A stretch of DNA of 18,025 nucleotides. Origin: Candidatus Atribacteria bacterium (lineage in GTDB: Bacteria > Atribacterota > Phoenicimicrobiia > Phoenicimicrobiales > Phoenicimicrobiaceae). The stretch lies in contig DOTB01000047.1 in NCBI GenBank assembly GCA_003513845.1, positions 1 through 18,025 on the forward strand, given 5' to 3'. The notes beneath the pieces are model-generated. The model searched no databases and was not told the DNA's origin. It worked only from the letters and a program-made list of their open reading frames with translations. Made by a program: the position numbers and the translations under genes. Shown here in pieces: positions 9,728-17,904 of this stretch (positions within the stretch are counted from its first letter, which is position 1; the number at the start of each line of letters is the position of its first letter).

Positions 9728-12700
9728 TTAAGTTATTTCCTTTATTAAATTTTCACCAATTTCATCTTTAGATTCGATATCTTCTTTAATCTCAACTTCT
9801 TTGCCTTCTTCATTTAAAACTTTCACATCCAAACATAAACTACGTAATTCTTTCACCAATACCTTAAACGATTCAGGCATTCCAGGTACTGGTATATCTT
9901 CACCCTTAACAATAGATTCATAAGTTTTAATTCTTCCCATTACATCATCTGACTTTATGGTTAAAAGTTCCTGAAGATTATAAGCAGCGCCATATCCTTC
10001 TAATGCCCATACTTCCATTTCGCCAAACCTTTGTCCTCCAAATTGAGCTTTTCCACCTAAAGGTTGCTGAGTAACCAAAGAATATGGTCCCGTAGACCGA
10101 GCGTGAATTTTATCATCCACCAAATGGATCAATTTTAAAATATAAGTATACCCTACTGTTACCTTTTGATCAAATGGTCGACCTGTTCTTCCATCAAAAA
10201 GTATTGCTTTGCCATCTTTTGGTAGTCCCGATTCTACTAAAGCATTTTCGATTTCTTCTTCAGTAGCTCCATTAAAAATAGGAGTAATAATTCTTAATCC
10301 TAATGTCTTGGCTACCCAACCTAAATGAATTTCTAAAATTTGTCCCATATTCATTCGAGAAGGGACTCCTAAAGGATTTAGCACTATATCTATTGGGGTA
10401 CCATCTGACATAAAGGGCATATCATTCTCCGGTAGAATCTTAGCAATAACTCCTTTGTTGCCATGTCTCCCTGAAATTTTATCGCCTTCTGAAATCTTCC
10501 TTATTTGAGCGATAAACACCCTTACTAATTTATTTACACCTGGGGGAAGCTCGTCATTATTTTCCCGGGAAAATATTTTTACATCGATAACTTTCCCTTT
10601 TTCACCATGAGGTACCCTAAGAGATGTATCTCTCACCTCTCGAGCTTTTTCTCCAAAAATAGCTCTTAGCAATCTCTCTTCAGGTCCTAAATCAGTTTCA
10701 CCTTTAGGGGTAACTTTTCCTACTAAAATATCACCTGAATCCACTTCTGCTCCAATGCGGACTATTCCCCTTTCGTCTAAATTGGCCAAACTACCCTCAC
10801 CTATATTAGGAATGTCACAAGTTATTTCTTCTGGTCCTAATTTAGTATCCCGAGCCTCACATTCATGTTCGCTAATATGGATGGAAGTAAAAACATCATC
10901 CCTTACTAATCTGTCACTAATTAAGATGGCATCTTCAAAATTATACCCCTCCCAAGGCATATAAGCTACCAAAACATTTCTTCCTAAAGAGAGATCACCC
11001 TCAGAGGTTAATGGTCCATCAGCAATTACCTCGCCCTTCTTAACCGACATTCCTTCATCTACTATAGGTATTTGATTGATACAAGTTCCCTGATTAGAAC
11101 GAACGAATTTCTTTAATAGATATTCTTTTTTAACATTGTTTGTGCTTTGGATAATTATCTTGTTTGCGTCTACTTTATCCACTACACCATCATCTTGAGA
11201 AACAATAACCGCCCCCGAATCAATTGCTACTTTACTTTCCATTCCCGTTCCTACAAAAGGTGCTTCAGTTCTTATCAGAGGCACAGACTGTCTTTGCATA
11301 TTTGTACCCATAAGGGCTCTATTAGCATCATTATGTTCTAAAAAAGGTATTAAACTTGCAGAAATACTCGTAATTTGTTTTGGTGATACATCGATAAAGT
11401 CTATTTCATCTGGAGAGCACTCGATAATTTCTCCTCTGTATCGACAAGCTGTTTCATTCTGTAAAATTTTCTTATTTTTATCATATACTTTAACATTTAT
11501 TTGAGCAATCTTATAATTATCCTCTTCGTCGGCAGAAAGAAATATAATTTCATTGGTAATTTTTCCATCTACTACTTTAAAATAGGGAGTCTCAATAAAC
11601 CCTAATTCATTAACCCTTGCATAGATACATAGTGAACCAATTAGTCCAATATTTGGTCCTTCAGGAGTTTCAATAGGACAAATTCTGCCATAATGAGTGT
11701 GATGTACATCCCTTACTTCAAAGCCTGCTCTTTCCCTAGTCAAACCTCCTGGCCCCAAAGCAGAGAGCCTTCTTTTATGAGTAATTTCAGATAAAGGATT
11801 AGTCTGGTCCATAAATTGAGAAAGTTGACTACTTCCAAAAAACTGTCTAATAGTTGCTAATAAAGGGCGAGCATTAATCAAACCTTGGGGCGTTATAGCT
11901 GAAACATCGGGCTGTATAGTCATACGCTCCCGAATTACTCTTTCCATCCTACTTAATCCAATATAAAATTGATCTTGAAGTAATTCTCCTACTGTCTTTA
12001 CTCTCCTATTCCCAAGATGATCAATATCATCTATATACCCAATTCCTCTATATAAATTAACTAAATATCTTAAAGAAGCTACAATATCTTCTTTGGTTAG
12101 AGATGTACCCTTTTTTACTCTTATTTCTTCCTTATATTCTTTTATTTTAATTAACAAATCGTTGTCTAATTCACTACCTGCACTGCAAATTACTTCGCCT
12201 GTTTCTTGGTTAATCACATCTTCTGCTATAACCATTCCGATAATCTTTTCATCAATCTCACCACTAATCTTATCCATAACAGGTAGTAGGGATTCATCTT
12301 CTTCATTAAATACAGTTACTATCTCATTTTCAATGTTTAATACTTTGACTTTTTTAATTCCTGCACTCTGTATCGCGTTAATTATTTTTTGATTAATTTT
12401 TTCCTCTGCTTTAATAATTATTTCATTATTTTTTGGATTTATGATATCTTGAGCAACAATTTTATCTAAAATTCTCTCTTTAAGATTTAATTTTCTATTT
12501 ATCTTATATCTGCCTACTTTGGCTAAGTCATATCTTCTGGGGTCAAAAAGTAATCTCTGGATTAATTGCCGAGTATTTCTTTCAGTAGGAGGTTCACTCG
12601 GTCTCAACCTCCTAAATATTTCTGTTAAAGCTTCTCTTTCATTAGAAGTATTATCTTTTTCTAGAGTTGCCTTTATAATCTCTTCGCCATCAAAAAGTTC

Positions 12701-13342
12701 CATAATCTCTTCATCAGTCTCATATCCTAAAGCCCTTAATAATGTTGTTGCAGGAATTTTTCTCCTTTTATCTATTCGAACATAAATCATATTTGAAGAG
12801 TCAAAACCAAATTCTAACCAGGAACCTCTATTAGGGATAATTTTAAACTTAAATAATCCATTGCTACCCTCGCTTCTTTCTTCATCAAAATATATTCCAG
12901 GAGATCTTATTAATTGATTTACCACTACTCTTTCAGCCCCATTAATAATAAAACTCCCATTTTCGGTCATAAGGGGTAAGTCTCCTATAAAAACGTCTTG
13001 TTCTTTTATTTCACCCGTTTTTTTGTTAATTAAATTTATCTTTACTTCTAAAGGAGCCGAATAAGTCGTTCCTTTTTCCCAACATCCATAAGCAGATTCT
13101 TTACATTCGCCAATCGAATAACTTTTAAACTCCAAAATATAATTACCAGTAAAGTCCTGGATAGGGAAAATATTCAAAAAAACTTCTTGTAGTCCTTGTT
13201 TTTTCCTTTGTTCAGGTGGAATAAATCTTTGTAAAAATTCATCAAAAGACTTTTTTTGTATATCTAATAGATTAGGTAATGGACATAATTCAGGTATTTT
13301 GGAAAAATTTTTAATTTTCTGGATATTTTTTTTGTACACCAC
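9728..13342 (-). CDS. rpoB: DNA-directed RNA polymerase subunit beta
   Basis: Second-largest RNA polymerase subunit, 1204 aa. The rifampicin-pocket segment [20 protein letters not shown] starts at residue 501. Asp512, His522 and Ser527 match E. coli Asp516, His526 and Ser531, so no classical resistance change is present. [10 protein letters not shown] is at about 438-447, and the C-terminal [10 protein letters not shown] and [20 protein letters not shown] blocks are intact. Residues 293-409, between GRYKINRKL and the DIDHLGNRR region, hold two copies of a ~43-residue module ([20 protein letters not shown] and [20 protein letters not shown]). This module resembles residues 953-996 of RpoC. The start is GTG at 13342, with a second GTG codon directly after it, and a modest AAGG ribosome site 12-13 nt upstream. 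Confidence 0.97.
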   Translation of the reverse strand: MVYKKNIQKIKNFSKIPELCPLPNLLDIQKKSFDEFLQRFIPPEQRKKQGLQEVFLNIFPIQDFTGNYILEFKSYSIGECKESAYGCWEKGTTYSAPLEVKINLINKKTGEIKEQDVFIGDLPLMTENGSFIINGAERVVVNQLIRSPGIYFDEERSEGSNGLFKFKIIPNRGSWLEFGFDSSNMIYVRIDKRRKIPATTLLRALGYETDEEIMELFDGEEIIKATLEKDNTSNEREALTEIFRRLRPSEPPTERNTRQLIQRLLFDPRRYDLAKVGRYKINRKLNLKERILDKIVAQDIINPKNNEIIIKAEEKINQKIINAIQSAGIKKVKVLNIENEIVTVFNEEDESLLPVMDKISGEIDEKIIGMVIAEDVINQETGEVICSAGSELDNDLLIKIKEYKEEIRVKKGTSLTKEDIVASLRYLVNLYRGIGYIDDIDHLGNRRVKTVGELLQDQFYIGLSRMERVIRERMTIQPDVSAITPQGLINARPLLATIRQFFGSSQLSQFMDQTNPLSEITHKRRLSALGPGGLTRERAGFEVRDVHHTHYGRICPIETPEGPNIGLIGSLCIYARVNELGFIETPYFKVVDGKITNEIIFLSADEEDNYKIAQINVKVYDKNKKILQNETACRYRGEIIECSPDEIDFIDVSPKQITSISASLIPFLEHNDANRALMGTNMQRQSVPLIRTEAPFVGTGMESKVAIDSGAVIVSQDDGVVDKVDANKIIIQSTNNVKKEYLLKKFVRSNQGTCINQIPIVDEGMSVKKGEVIADGPLTSEGDLSLGRNVLVAYMPWEGYNFEDAILISDRLVRDDVFTSIHISEHECEARDTKLGPEEITCDIPNIGEGSLANLDERGIVRIGAEVDSGDILVGKVTPKGETDLGPEERLLRAIFGEKAREVRDTSLRVPHGEKGKVIDVKIFSRENNDELPPGVNKLVRVFIAQIRKISEGDKISGRHGNKGVIAKILPENDMPFMSDGTPIDIVLNPLGVPSRMNMGQILEIHLGWVAKTLGLRIITPIFNGATEEEIENALVESGLPKDGKAILFDGRTGRPFDQKVTVGYTYILKLIHLVDDKIHARSTGPYSLVTQQPLGGKAQFGGQRFGEMEVWALEGYGAAYNLQELLTIKSDDVMGRIKTYESIVKGEDIPVPGMPESFKVLVKELRSLCLDVKVLNEEGKEVEIKEDIESKDEIGENLIKEIT

Positions 13343-13387
13343 AAAACACCAACCTTATTTTATATTTGCTTTTATTCGTAAACATTT

Positions 13388-13416
13388 ATAGTATCATTTT
13401 TTTTATAAAAAATCAA
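13388..13416 (-). promoter_or_regulatory. Possible weak promoter for rpoB
   Basis: On the minus strand TTGATT (13411-13416) and TACTAT (13388-13393) are 17 bp apart, each matching the sigma-A consensus at 4 of 6 positions, with an A/T-tract spacer. It overlaps the promoter-distal base of the inverted repeat. In such AT-rich DNA this could occur by chance. Confidence 0.3.
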
Positions 13417-13460
13417 GAAGATATCTTTTAATATTTTTAAAAAAGATATCTTCTTGATTT
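13410..13460 (-). terminator. Perfect 20-bp inverted repeat between rplL and rpoB (attenuator or processing stem)
   Basis: AAATCAAGAAGATATCTTTT (13410-13429) and its exact reverse complement (13441-13460) are separated by 11 nt. Read on the gene strand, the distal arm runs into a stretch of six T (GATTTTTTAT), but on the plus strand no T-run follows, so the signal is directional. It begins 15 nt after the rplL stop. In E. coli the same interval holds a partial terminator and an RNase III site; an equivalent role here is inference. Confidence 0.7.
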
Positions 13461-13475
13461 AAAAATAATCTAATT

Positions 13476-13952
13476 TTATTTTATTTCAACAACTGCGCCT
13501 ACTGCTTCTAATTTTTCTTTTATTTCATCAGCTGTTTTTTTATCAACGTGCTCTTTTACTGTTTTTGGTGCACCTTCTACTAAATCTTTAGATTCTTTTA
13601 AACCTAAAGCTGTAATAGCTCTAATTTCTTTTATAACTTTAATCTTATTCGGTCCTATCTCTTTTAATACTACTTCAAAATCAGTTTTTTCTTCTGCCTC
13701 CACAGTTTCAGCGGGTGCAGCTGCACTTCCAGTATTAGAAGGCATAACAGCGGGCATAGCTGCTGTTACCCCAAACTTATCTTCCAAGGCTTTAACCAAA
13801 TCAGCCAATTCTAATACAGTCATTTTTTCAATCTTTTCTAATATTTCATCTACTGCACATTTTGAGGTAGTTTCTTTCTCTTTCACCTCAATTTTTTTAG
13901 TTTTCTTACTATCTACTTCTTTTTCTTTTGAAGCTACCTTCTTTTCTACCAT
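13476..13952 (-). CDS. rplL: Large ribosomal subunit protein bL12 (L7/L12)
   Basis: Stalk protein that recruits translation GTPases. 158 aa, longer than the usual 120-130. Residues 33-66 are the N-terminal dimer domain ([20 protein letters not shown] and following), residues ~67-88 an Ala/Pro/Glu hinge, and ~89-158 the C-terminal domain with [20 protein letters not shown] and [14 protein letters not shown]. The added length is a Lys/Glu-rich extension of about 31 residues before AVDEIL. The start at 13952 is firmly supported by a textbook AAAGGAGGTGA ribosome site. No in-frame ATG with a ribosome site lies at the family's normal start, so the extension appears genuinely translated. Confidence 0.96.
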   Translation of the reverse strand: MVEKKVASKEKEVDSKKTKKIEVKEKETTSKCAVDEILEKIEKMTVLELADLVKALEDKFGVTAAMPAVMPSNTGSAAAPAETVEAEEKTDFEVVLKEIGPNKIKVIKEIRAITALGLKESKDLVEGAPKTVKEHVDKKTADEIKEKLEAVGAVVEIK

Positions 13953-14065
13953 CTATTTCACCTCCTTTCAATACCATTTTTCGTATCTTGCATATTAAAA
14001 AAACTTTTATCTCAACCTATTTTTACGATATGCAATACTTTATGCAATACTTTTACCACGATATT

Positions 14066-14602
14066 TTATAAAACTTCAGTTTCTTTTTGCTTTTTCACAG
14101 CTTCTAAAGTATAGATTAACCCCCTCAGTGGTCCTTGCATAACAAAAACCAAAGAATAAAGTGGGGCTTTAACTCCCGCAATCATCTGAGCCATAAGAAT
14201 ATTCTTTGTAGGTAGAGAAGCTATCTCTATTACCTTTTCGGGGCTTAAAAATCGCCCTTCAACTAAACCAGATTTTATTTTTAGATCAATTTTATTCTTT
14301 TTAGTATATTCTTTAAGTAACCGAGCTGGCTCTATAGCATCTTCACTGCTAAAAGCAATTGCTGTACACCCTGCTAAATCTTTAGTTATATCTTTTATCC
14401 CCAATTCTTCGCTGGCTTTTTCCATTAAAGAATTTTTAACTACTTTAAATAGGACTTTCTTCTCTTTGAGTTCCTCTCTCAGACTAGTAATCTGAGATAC
14501 ATTCATCCCTTTATAATCAGTTAAAATTATTCCTTTGGAATTTTTCAGCTCTTCTATAAGTTTTTCAACTATCTTCTTTTTTGAATCTTTAGTTAAAGCC
14601 AA
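14066..14602 (-). CDS. rplJ: Large ribosomal subunit protein uL10
   Basis: Base of the ribosomal stalk; its C-terminal helix binds L7/L12 dimers. 178 aa, a normal length. It opens MALTKDSKKKIVEKLIEELK and has the family's ILTDYKGMNVSQITSLREEL and KVVKNSLMEKA segments. The initiator is TTG at 14602, preceded by AAGGAGGG at 6-7 nt; no better ATG is near. It is directly downstream of an L10 leader and terminator, so feedback by the L10-L12 complex is expected. The 113-nt gap to rplL contains only words such as GATATGCAATACTTTATGC and the rplL ribosome site. Confidence 0.97.
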   Translation of the reverse strand: MALTKDSKKKIVEKLIEELKNSKGIILTDYKGMNVSQITSLREELKEKKVLFKVVKNSLMEKASEELGIKDITKDLAGCTAIAFSSEDAIEPARLLKEYTKKNKIDLKIKSGLVEGRFLSPEKVIEIASLPTKNILMAQMIAGVKAPLYSLVFVMQGPLRGLIYTLEAVKKQKETEVL

Positions 14603-14640
14603 TATTTACCCTCCTTTCTAACTTAATAATTTTTACAATA

Positions 14641-14677
14641 AAAAACCTTCCCTTAGACTTTAATCCCTGGGAAGGTG
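14641..14677 (-). terminator. Intrinsic terminator of the rplJ leader
   Basis: On the gene strand ACCTTCCC and GGGAAGGT form an 8-bp stem with a 16-nt loop, followed at once by TTTTTT. It lies 38 nt before the rplJ start and after the conserved L10-leader core, where the attenuator of L10 leaders is expected. Confidence 0.85.
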
Positions 14678-14756
14678 AAATTAATAATTTCTATTTACTG
14701 TATCATTCTTCCACCTCGGCAGGATGATATTCTAACAAAATATCTATTAAGTTAAT

Positions 14757-14842
14757 CCAAGATAGTCAAGAGGAAATCCCCCTGAAACCTTAAAATTTCG
14801 TTTTTTTAGAGTTATAAATCAACGTTTGCCTAACTATCTTGT
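14757..14842 (-). repeat. TIR element copy 4, inside the L10 leader
   Basis: A diverged copy of about 86 bp, in the same orientation as the others. The left end is CCAAGATAGTCA and the right end is TAACTATCTTGT. Where the other copies have T on the left and A on the right (ATTGTC / ACAATC), this one has A and T (ATAGTC / ACTATC), a paired change that keeps the inverted repeat. It also shares CCCCTGAAACC and a TTTATA...TTTGCCTAAC tract with the family. Confidence 0.65.
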
Positions 14843-14882
14843 AACAACTCCTGCTGTCTAAGGTATAAATAAATATTTATAT

Positions 14883-14910
14883 ATTATATGGCTATTTCCC
14901 AAAAAGCCAA
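14883..14910 (-). promoter_or_regulatory. Candidate promoter for the L10 leader and rplJ-rplL
   Basis: TATAAT (14883-14888) is a perfect -10 box; 16 bp upstream lies TTGGCT (14905-14910), a 3-of-6 match. The predicted start falls near 14875, about 15 nt before the first conserved L10-leader segment, which supports the placement. Confidence 0.5.
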
Positions 14911-14990
14911 AAAATTTTCAACAGATTATATATAGGATACCATGCAGATAATTTCATAGTAAATTATAATTTTAGTCATAATTAAGTTGT

Positions 14991-15063
14991 AGGAGCACAA
15001 TGAATTGTGTCCTCTTAATATTATTACCTAATTTCCCCTGTGGGCACGATGCGTCGTGCCCAC
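14991..15063. repeat. Pair of related palindromes downstream of rplA
   Basis: GTGGGCACGA-TGCG-TCGTGCCCAC (15040-15063) is a perfect 10-bp stem and strikingly GC-rich for this window. About 27 bp away AGGAGCACAATGAATTGTGTCC (14991-15013) is a second palindrome that aligns with the first as a degenerate copy (GCACRATG...GTG). Neither has a T-run on the gene strand. Apart from these and the rplJ control region, the 14861-15106 stretch shows nothing recognisable. Confidence 0.6.
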
Positions 15064-15106
15064 TACCCTACTACTTTGTCTACTTTTTGGGTCACAATCA
15101 TTATAT

Positions 15107-15826
15107 TTACTTCTTGTATTTTTCAATCCATGTACTTATTTTTAGAGGATCTATACGGATTCCAGGTCCCATAGTTGATGAGATAGTAATACTCTGTATA
15201 TATCTTCCTTTCGCAGCTGATGGCTTAGCTTTAATAATTGCTTCAACAAAGGTTATGAAATTTTCTATCAACTTTTCTTTATCAAAGCTCAATTTTCCTA
15301 AAGGAGCATGGACTATACCAAATTTGTCAGCTCGATATTCTACTTTCCCAGCTTTTACAGATTCTATTGCATTCTTTAAGTCAAAAGTAACTGTCCCTAT
15401 CTTTGGGTTGGGCATTAAACCCCGGGGTCCCAAAATTCGTCCTAATTTAGCAACTACTTTCATCATATCTGGGGTAGCAATAGTAGCATCAAAATCTGTC
15501 CATCCTTTTTGTATCTTTTCAGCTAAATCTTCACCTCCGACAAAATCTGCCCCTGCTTCTTCTGCTTCTTTTACTTTTTCGCCCTGGGCAAAGACTACAA
15601 TTCTGACAGTCCTTCCTGTACCATAAGGCAAATCTACTGCCCCTCTTACCTGTTCTTCGGCACGACGGGTATCAACTCCTAATTTAATAGCAACATCAAT
15701 AGATTCGTCAAATTTTGCCCAGTGGAGTTCTTTAACTAAATCAAAAGCTTCCTCCGGTTCATAAAATTTATCCCTTTGAAACTTTTCAGCACTTTCTAAA
15801 TATTTTTTACCTCTTTCTTTTGCCAT
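15107..15826 (-). CDS. rplA: Large ribosomal subunit protein uL1
   Basis: L1-stalk protein that binds 23S rRNA and helps release E-site tRNA; in many bacteria it also represses its own mRNA. 239 aa, against about 230-235 in the family. Recognisable blocks are [32 protein letters not shown], the [10 protein letters not shown] segment and [18 protein letters not shown]. The ATG at 15826 has an AAGGAGGA ribosome site. It follows rplK by 52 nt, consistent with co-transcription. Confidence 0.98.
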   Translation of the reverse strand: MAKERGKKYLESAEKFQRDKFYEPEEAFDLVKELHWAKFDESIDVAIKLGVDTRRAEEQVRGAVDLPYGTGRTVRIVVFAQGEKVKEAEEAGADFVGGEDLAEKIQKGWTDFDATIATPDMMKVVAKLGRILGPRGLMPNPKIGTVTFDLKNAIESVKAGKVEYRADKFGIVHAPLGKLSFDKEKLIENFITFVEAIIKAKPSAAKGRYIQSITISSTMGPGIRIDPLKISTWIEKYKK

Positions 15827-15878
15827 GTATTTTCCTCCTTGTGGTTCTAATGGATTTTCCTCCCACTTAATGTCTAGG

Positions 15879-16307
15879 TTATTCTTTCTCTATTTCTATT
15901 CCCATACTCCTTGCAGTACCCTCGACTATTTTTATTGCGCTTTCTAAATTTTTCGTATTTAGATCAGGCATTTTTCTCTTGGCAATCTCCTCAACTTTTG
16001 CCCGAGATAATTTTGCAACTTTCTCTTTATTAGGGGTACTTGAACCTTTTTCTATTCCTGCAGCTTCTTTCAGTAAAAATGCTACAGGAGGTTTTTTGCA
16101 TATAAAAGAAAAAGTTCTATCTTCATGTACATTAATAATTACCGGTACAATAGTTCCAACATCCTGCTTTGTTTTCTCATTAAAGGCCTTACAAAATTCC
16201 ATGATGTTTAGACCATGTTGACCTAAAGCAGGTCCAACTGGGGGTGCAGGATTAGCATTTCCAGCTGGTATTTGTAATTTTATTACTGAAACCACTTTTT
16301 TTGCCAT
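15879..16307 (-). CDS. rplK: Large ribosomal subunit protein uL11
   Basis: GTPase-associated-centre protein that binds 23S rRNA beside L10. 142 aa, the standard length. The N-terminal domain contains [20 protein letters not shown], with the prolines of the thiostrepton-binding region. The C-terminal RNA-binding domain ends with [19 protein letters not shown]. The ATG at 16307 is preceded by GGGAGGA. It is separated from nusG by 135 nt that is mostly a palindromic repeat. Confidence 0.98.
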   Translation of the reverse strand: MAKKVVSVIKLQIPAGNANPAPPVGPALGQHGLNIMEFCKAFNEKTKQDVGTIVPVIINVHEDRTFSFICKKPPVAFLLKEAAGIEKGSSTPNKEKVAKLSRAKVEEIAKRKMPDLNTKNLESAIKIVEGTARSMGIEIEKE

Positions 16308-16331
16308 TAAATTCCTCCCATAACTAGTCTT

Positions 16332-16426
16332 TAGTGAATAGTCGTTAGTATTTGGTTAGCTAACCAACTAACTAAATAACTAAATAACTAATTTACGCGA
16401 TACAATATACTAACGACTATTCACTA
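16332..16426. repeat. 95-bp element with perfect 20-bp inverted ends (rplK-nusG gap)
   Basis: TAGTGAATAGTCGTTAGTAT (16332-16351) and its exact reverse complement (16407-16426) frame the element. Directly inside the left end is a perfect 16-bp palindrome, TTGGTTAGCTAACCAA (16352-16367), followed by AACTAAATAACTAAATAACT. The end sequence also occurs at 9524-9543 (word-array copy B) and, in part, near 4395-4410. A 13-bp direct repeat of the end (ACTATTCACTAAT) follows immediately. There is no coding capacity. Confidence 0.85.
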
Positions 16427-16442
16427 TTCACTAATGATTAAT

Positions 16443-16976
16443 TTAATATTTCTCTACATCTTTAAAGTCTAACTCAACAGCTGTTTCTCGTCCAAAAATA
16501 GATAGAAAAACCTTTAATTTGCTTTTCTCATAATCTATCTCTTTAACTTTTCCAGTATATCCAGTAAAGGGTCCAACGACAATTCTAACACTTTCACCTA
16601 ATTCGATCTCTAGCTTAGGTGGTTTTTCGCCTTTCCCCATCTGTTTTAAAATATTATTTATCTCACTTTCTTTTAACGGAACTGGCTTGCCGCCTGAACC
16701 GACAAATCGGGTAACACCTGGAGTATTTCTAACTACCTGCCAGGATTCATTATTTAATATCATTTCTACTACTACGTATCCTGGAAATACTTTTTTTTGC
16801 ACAAACCTTCTTCTCCCCGCTTTTGCTTCTAAAACTTTTTCAGTCGGTATTAATACTTGAAAAATTTGGTTCTGCATTCCCATGGATTTAACTCTTTGCT
16901 CTAAATTTGCTTTTACTTTATTTTCGTAACCTGAATAAGTATGAACTACATACCATTTTTTTTCATTTAAAGCCAT
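16443..16976 (-). CDS. nusG: Transcription termination/antitermination factor NusG
   Basis: Universal elongation factor that binds the RNA polymerase clamp and links it to Rho or the ribosome. 177 aa, a standard length with no extra domain. The NGN domain begins KKWYVVHTYSGYENKVKANL and includes RRRFVQKKVFPGYVVVEM (55-72) and NTPGVTRFVG (84-93). The KOW domain is at about 128-155 (ESVRIVVGPFTGYTGKVKEI). The ATG at 16976 has no close strong ribosome site; AGGAAG lies about 20 nt upstream. It lies 68 nt after secE, as in most bacteria. Confidence 0.98.
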   Translation of the reverse strand: MALNEKKWYVVHTYSGYENKVKANLEQRVKSMGMQNQIFQVLIPTEKVLEAKAGRRRFVQKKVFPGYVVVEMILNNESWQVVRNTPGVTRFVGSGGKPVPLKESEINNILKQMGKGEKPPKLEIELGESVRIVVGPFTGYTGKVKEIDYEKSKLKVFLSIFGRETAVELDFKDVEKY

Positions 16977-17044
16977 TATAACCGATTAACCCACTTCCTA
17001 TCATTTACTAATTTTAATATATATAACATAATGCTGAGTTAACT

Positions 17045-17245
17045 TTATTTTATTATAAAAGTTAATAACCTAACAAAGACCAAATCTATTACTCCAACAA
17101 AAACTGAAGAAATTATTATAGTGGAAATAACTACAATTGTACTATTTTTTAAATCTTTGCGATTTGGCCAAACTACTTTTTTTAATTCTGTAATAGCTTC
17201 CTTTATAAAATTAATTACTTTTCCAAAAAACTTTTTATTTTGCAT
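17045..17245 (-). CDS. secE: Preprotein translocase subunit SecE
   Basis: Small essential membrane subunit of the SecYEG channel. 66 aa with one membrane segment, the short form typical of most bacteria outside the gamma-proteobacteria. The amphipathic helix with ITELKKVVWPNRKD (18-31) carries the conserved WP, and the membrane helix is about residues 36-57. The ATG at 17245 is chosen because AGGAA lies 6 nt upstream. A longer open frame to 17392 would read through the tRNA-Trp gene and is not real. The tRNA 3' end lies 40 nt upstream. Confidence 0.95.
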   Translation of the reverse strand: MQNKKFFGKVINFIKEAITELKKVVWPNRKDLKNSTIVVISTIIISSVFVGVIDLVFVRLLTFIIK

Positions 17246-17285
17246 TTTATTTCCTATTATTAATTTTTTTCCTTTTACAAAAAAA

Positions 17286-17362
17286 TGGCAGGCCCGGCAG
17301 GATTTGAACCTGCAACCCCTGGATTTGGAGTCCAGTGCTCTAGCCGTTAGAGCTACGGACCT
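17286..17362 (-). tRNA. tRNA-Trp (anticodon CCA)
   Basis: 77 nt on the minus strand with an encoded 3' CCA. The acceptor arms AGGTCCG and CGGGCCT pair over 7 bp with one G-U. The D arm is GCTC...GAGC, and the anticodon arm is CTGGA-CTCCAAA-TCCAG with anticodon CCA. The T arm is GCAGG-TTCAAAT-CCTGC, and the discriminator is G. It is embedded between rpmG and secE, a position seen in several bacterial groups, and is probably processed from the same transcript. Confidence 0.97.
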
Positions 17363-17384
17363 TCTTAATCTAATCCTCCTCACT

Positions 17385-17411
17385 AAAAACAAGCAAGGAA
17401 TAATGTGCTTG
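17385..17411 (-). terminator. Weak terminator-like hairpin between rpmG and tRNA-Trp
   Basis: On the gene strand CAAGCA and TGCTTG form a 6-bp stem around a 10-nt loop, followed directly by TTTTT. The stem is short and AT-containing, so termination would be partial at best; processing between rpmG and the tRNA is an alternative. Confidence 0.4.
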
Positions 17412-17463
17412 AATATCTTTTATTTTAAAATTTTTATAACATTTTATATAATAAACAAATTCC

Positions 17464-17613
17464 TTATTTTATCTCTCTATGTAAAGTATGAGATTTGCAA
17501 AACTTACAATATTTTTTGAGTTCTATTCTTTCGGGAGTATTTTTTTTATTCTTGTATTTATTATAATTCCTATTTTTACACTGACTACAAGCTAAAACTA
17601 TTCTCTGTCTCAT
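17464..17613 (-). CDS. rpmG: Large ribosomal subunit protein bL33
   Basis: Small E-site-proximal 50S protein, 49 aa, the family's usual length. It begins [20 protein letters not shown] and contains [20 protein letters not shown]. Two CxxC pairs (Cys9/Cys12 and Cys36/Cys39) mark the zinc-binding form. The ATG at 17613 has an AGGAGAT ribosome site at 17621-17627. It is the first gene after the promoter at 17656-17684, as expected for an rpmG-secE-nusG start of the operon. Confidence 0.96.
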   Translation of the reverse strand: MRQRIVLACSQCKNRNYNKYKNKKNTPERIELKKYCKFCKSHTLHREIK

Positions 17614-17655
17614 TAAATAAATCTCCTATGATAAAAATAAATTTACACGAAAATA

Positions 17656-17684
17656 AATCTACCACACTTTCTATCTACTGTCAA
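17656..17684 (-). promoter_or_regulatory. Candidate sigma-A promoter for rpmG and downstream genes
   Basis: Perfect TTGACA (17679-17684), a 17-bp spacer and TAGATT (17656-17661, 4 of 6), with TGG directly before the -10 box as an extended -10. The predicted start near 17649 leaves a leader of about 36 nt before rpmG. Confidence 0.72.
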
Positions 17685-17731
17685 GGATTTTCGTATCATG
17701 TATTGCTCTACAAGAAACAAAATACAATATT

Positions 17732-17824
17732 ACAAGATTGTCAGGGGAGTGAATTCCCCTGAAACCCCTATGCTTTTTATTATTTTATTTCGGTTTTATA
17801 CAATACTTTTCCTGACAATCTTGT
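17732..17824 (-). repeat. TIR element copy 2, upstream of rpmG (best-preserved)
   Basis: 93 bp with perfect 14-bp terminal inverted repeats, ACAAGATTGTCAGG and CCTGACAATCTTGT. An internal hairpin AGGGGA...TCCCCT (about 17744-17760) overlaps the left end. It differs from the copy at 256-348 at only about five positions. It lies 48 bp upstream of the rpmG promoter and so is probably outside that transcript. Confidence 0.88.
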
Positions 17825-17904
17825 CAAAATATGTTTCTTTTTAAAAATAATTTACCTTTTATTATTGGAATTTTTTAAAATTCTGATACACTTAAATAAA
17901 TAGG

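Larger units (their letters stand above)
14641..14860 (-). ncRNA. L10 leader (ribosomal protein autoregulatory RNA) with an enlarged internal arm
   Basis: The two conserved halves of the L10 leader are recognisable on the gene strand: AGACAGCAGGAG (14848-14859) and ATCATCCTGCCGAGGTGGAA (about 14709-14728). They are followed by the terminator at 14641-14677. CAGCAGG pairs with CCTGC next to the GAGGTG internal loop where L10 binds in known examples. By recall, the family usually spans about 140 nt; here it spans about 220 because the region between the halves contains a copy of the 93-bp TIR element (14757-14842). The prediction from the family is that excess L10-L12 binds the core and favours termination before rplJ. 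Confidence 0.85.

Noticed and set aside
15000..15626. 208-codon plus-strand open frame
   Set aside because: It is antisense to rplA for most of its length, has no family resemblance and has no ribosome site; it is a shadow of the conserved L1 frame.
17045..17392. 115-aa version of SecE starting at TTG 17392
   Set aside because: The added residues are a translation of the tRNA-Trp gene; the ATG at 17245 with its own ribosome site gives a normal SecE.
17797..17827. Promoter-like TTGACA-16-TATTGT inside TIR element copy 2
   Set aside because: The -35 match depends on a base outside the element and degrades in the other copies, and a better promoter lies nearer to rpmG; not enough to call.
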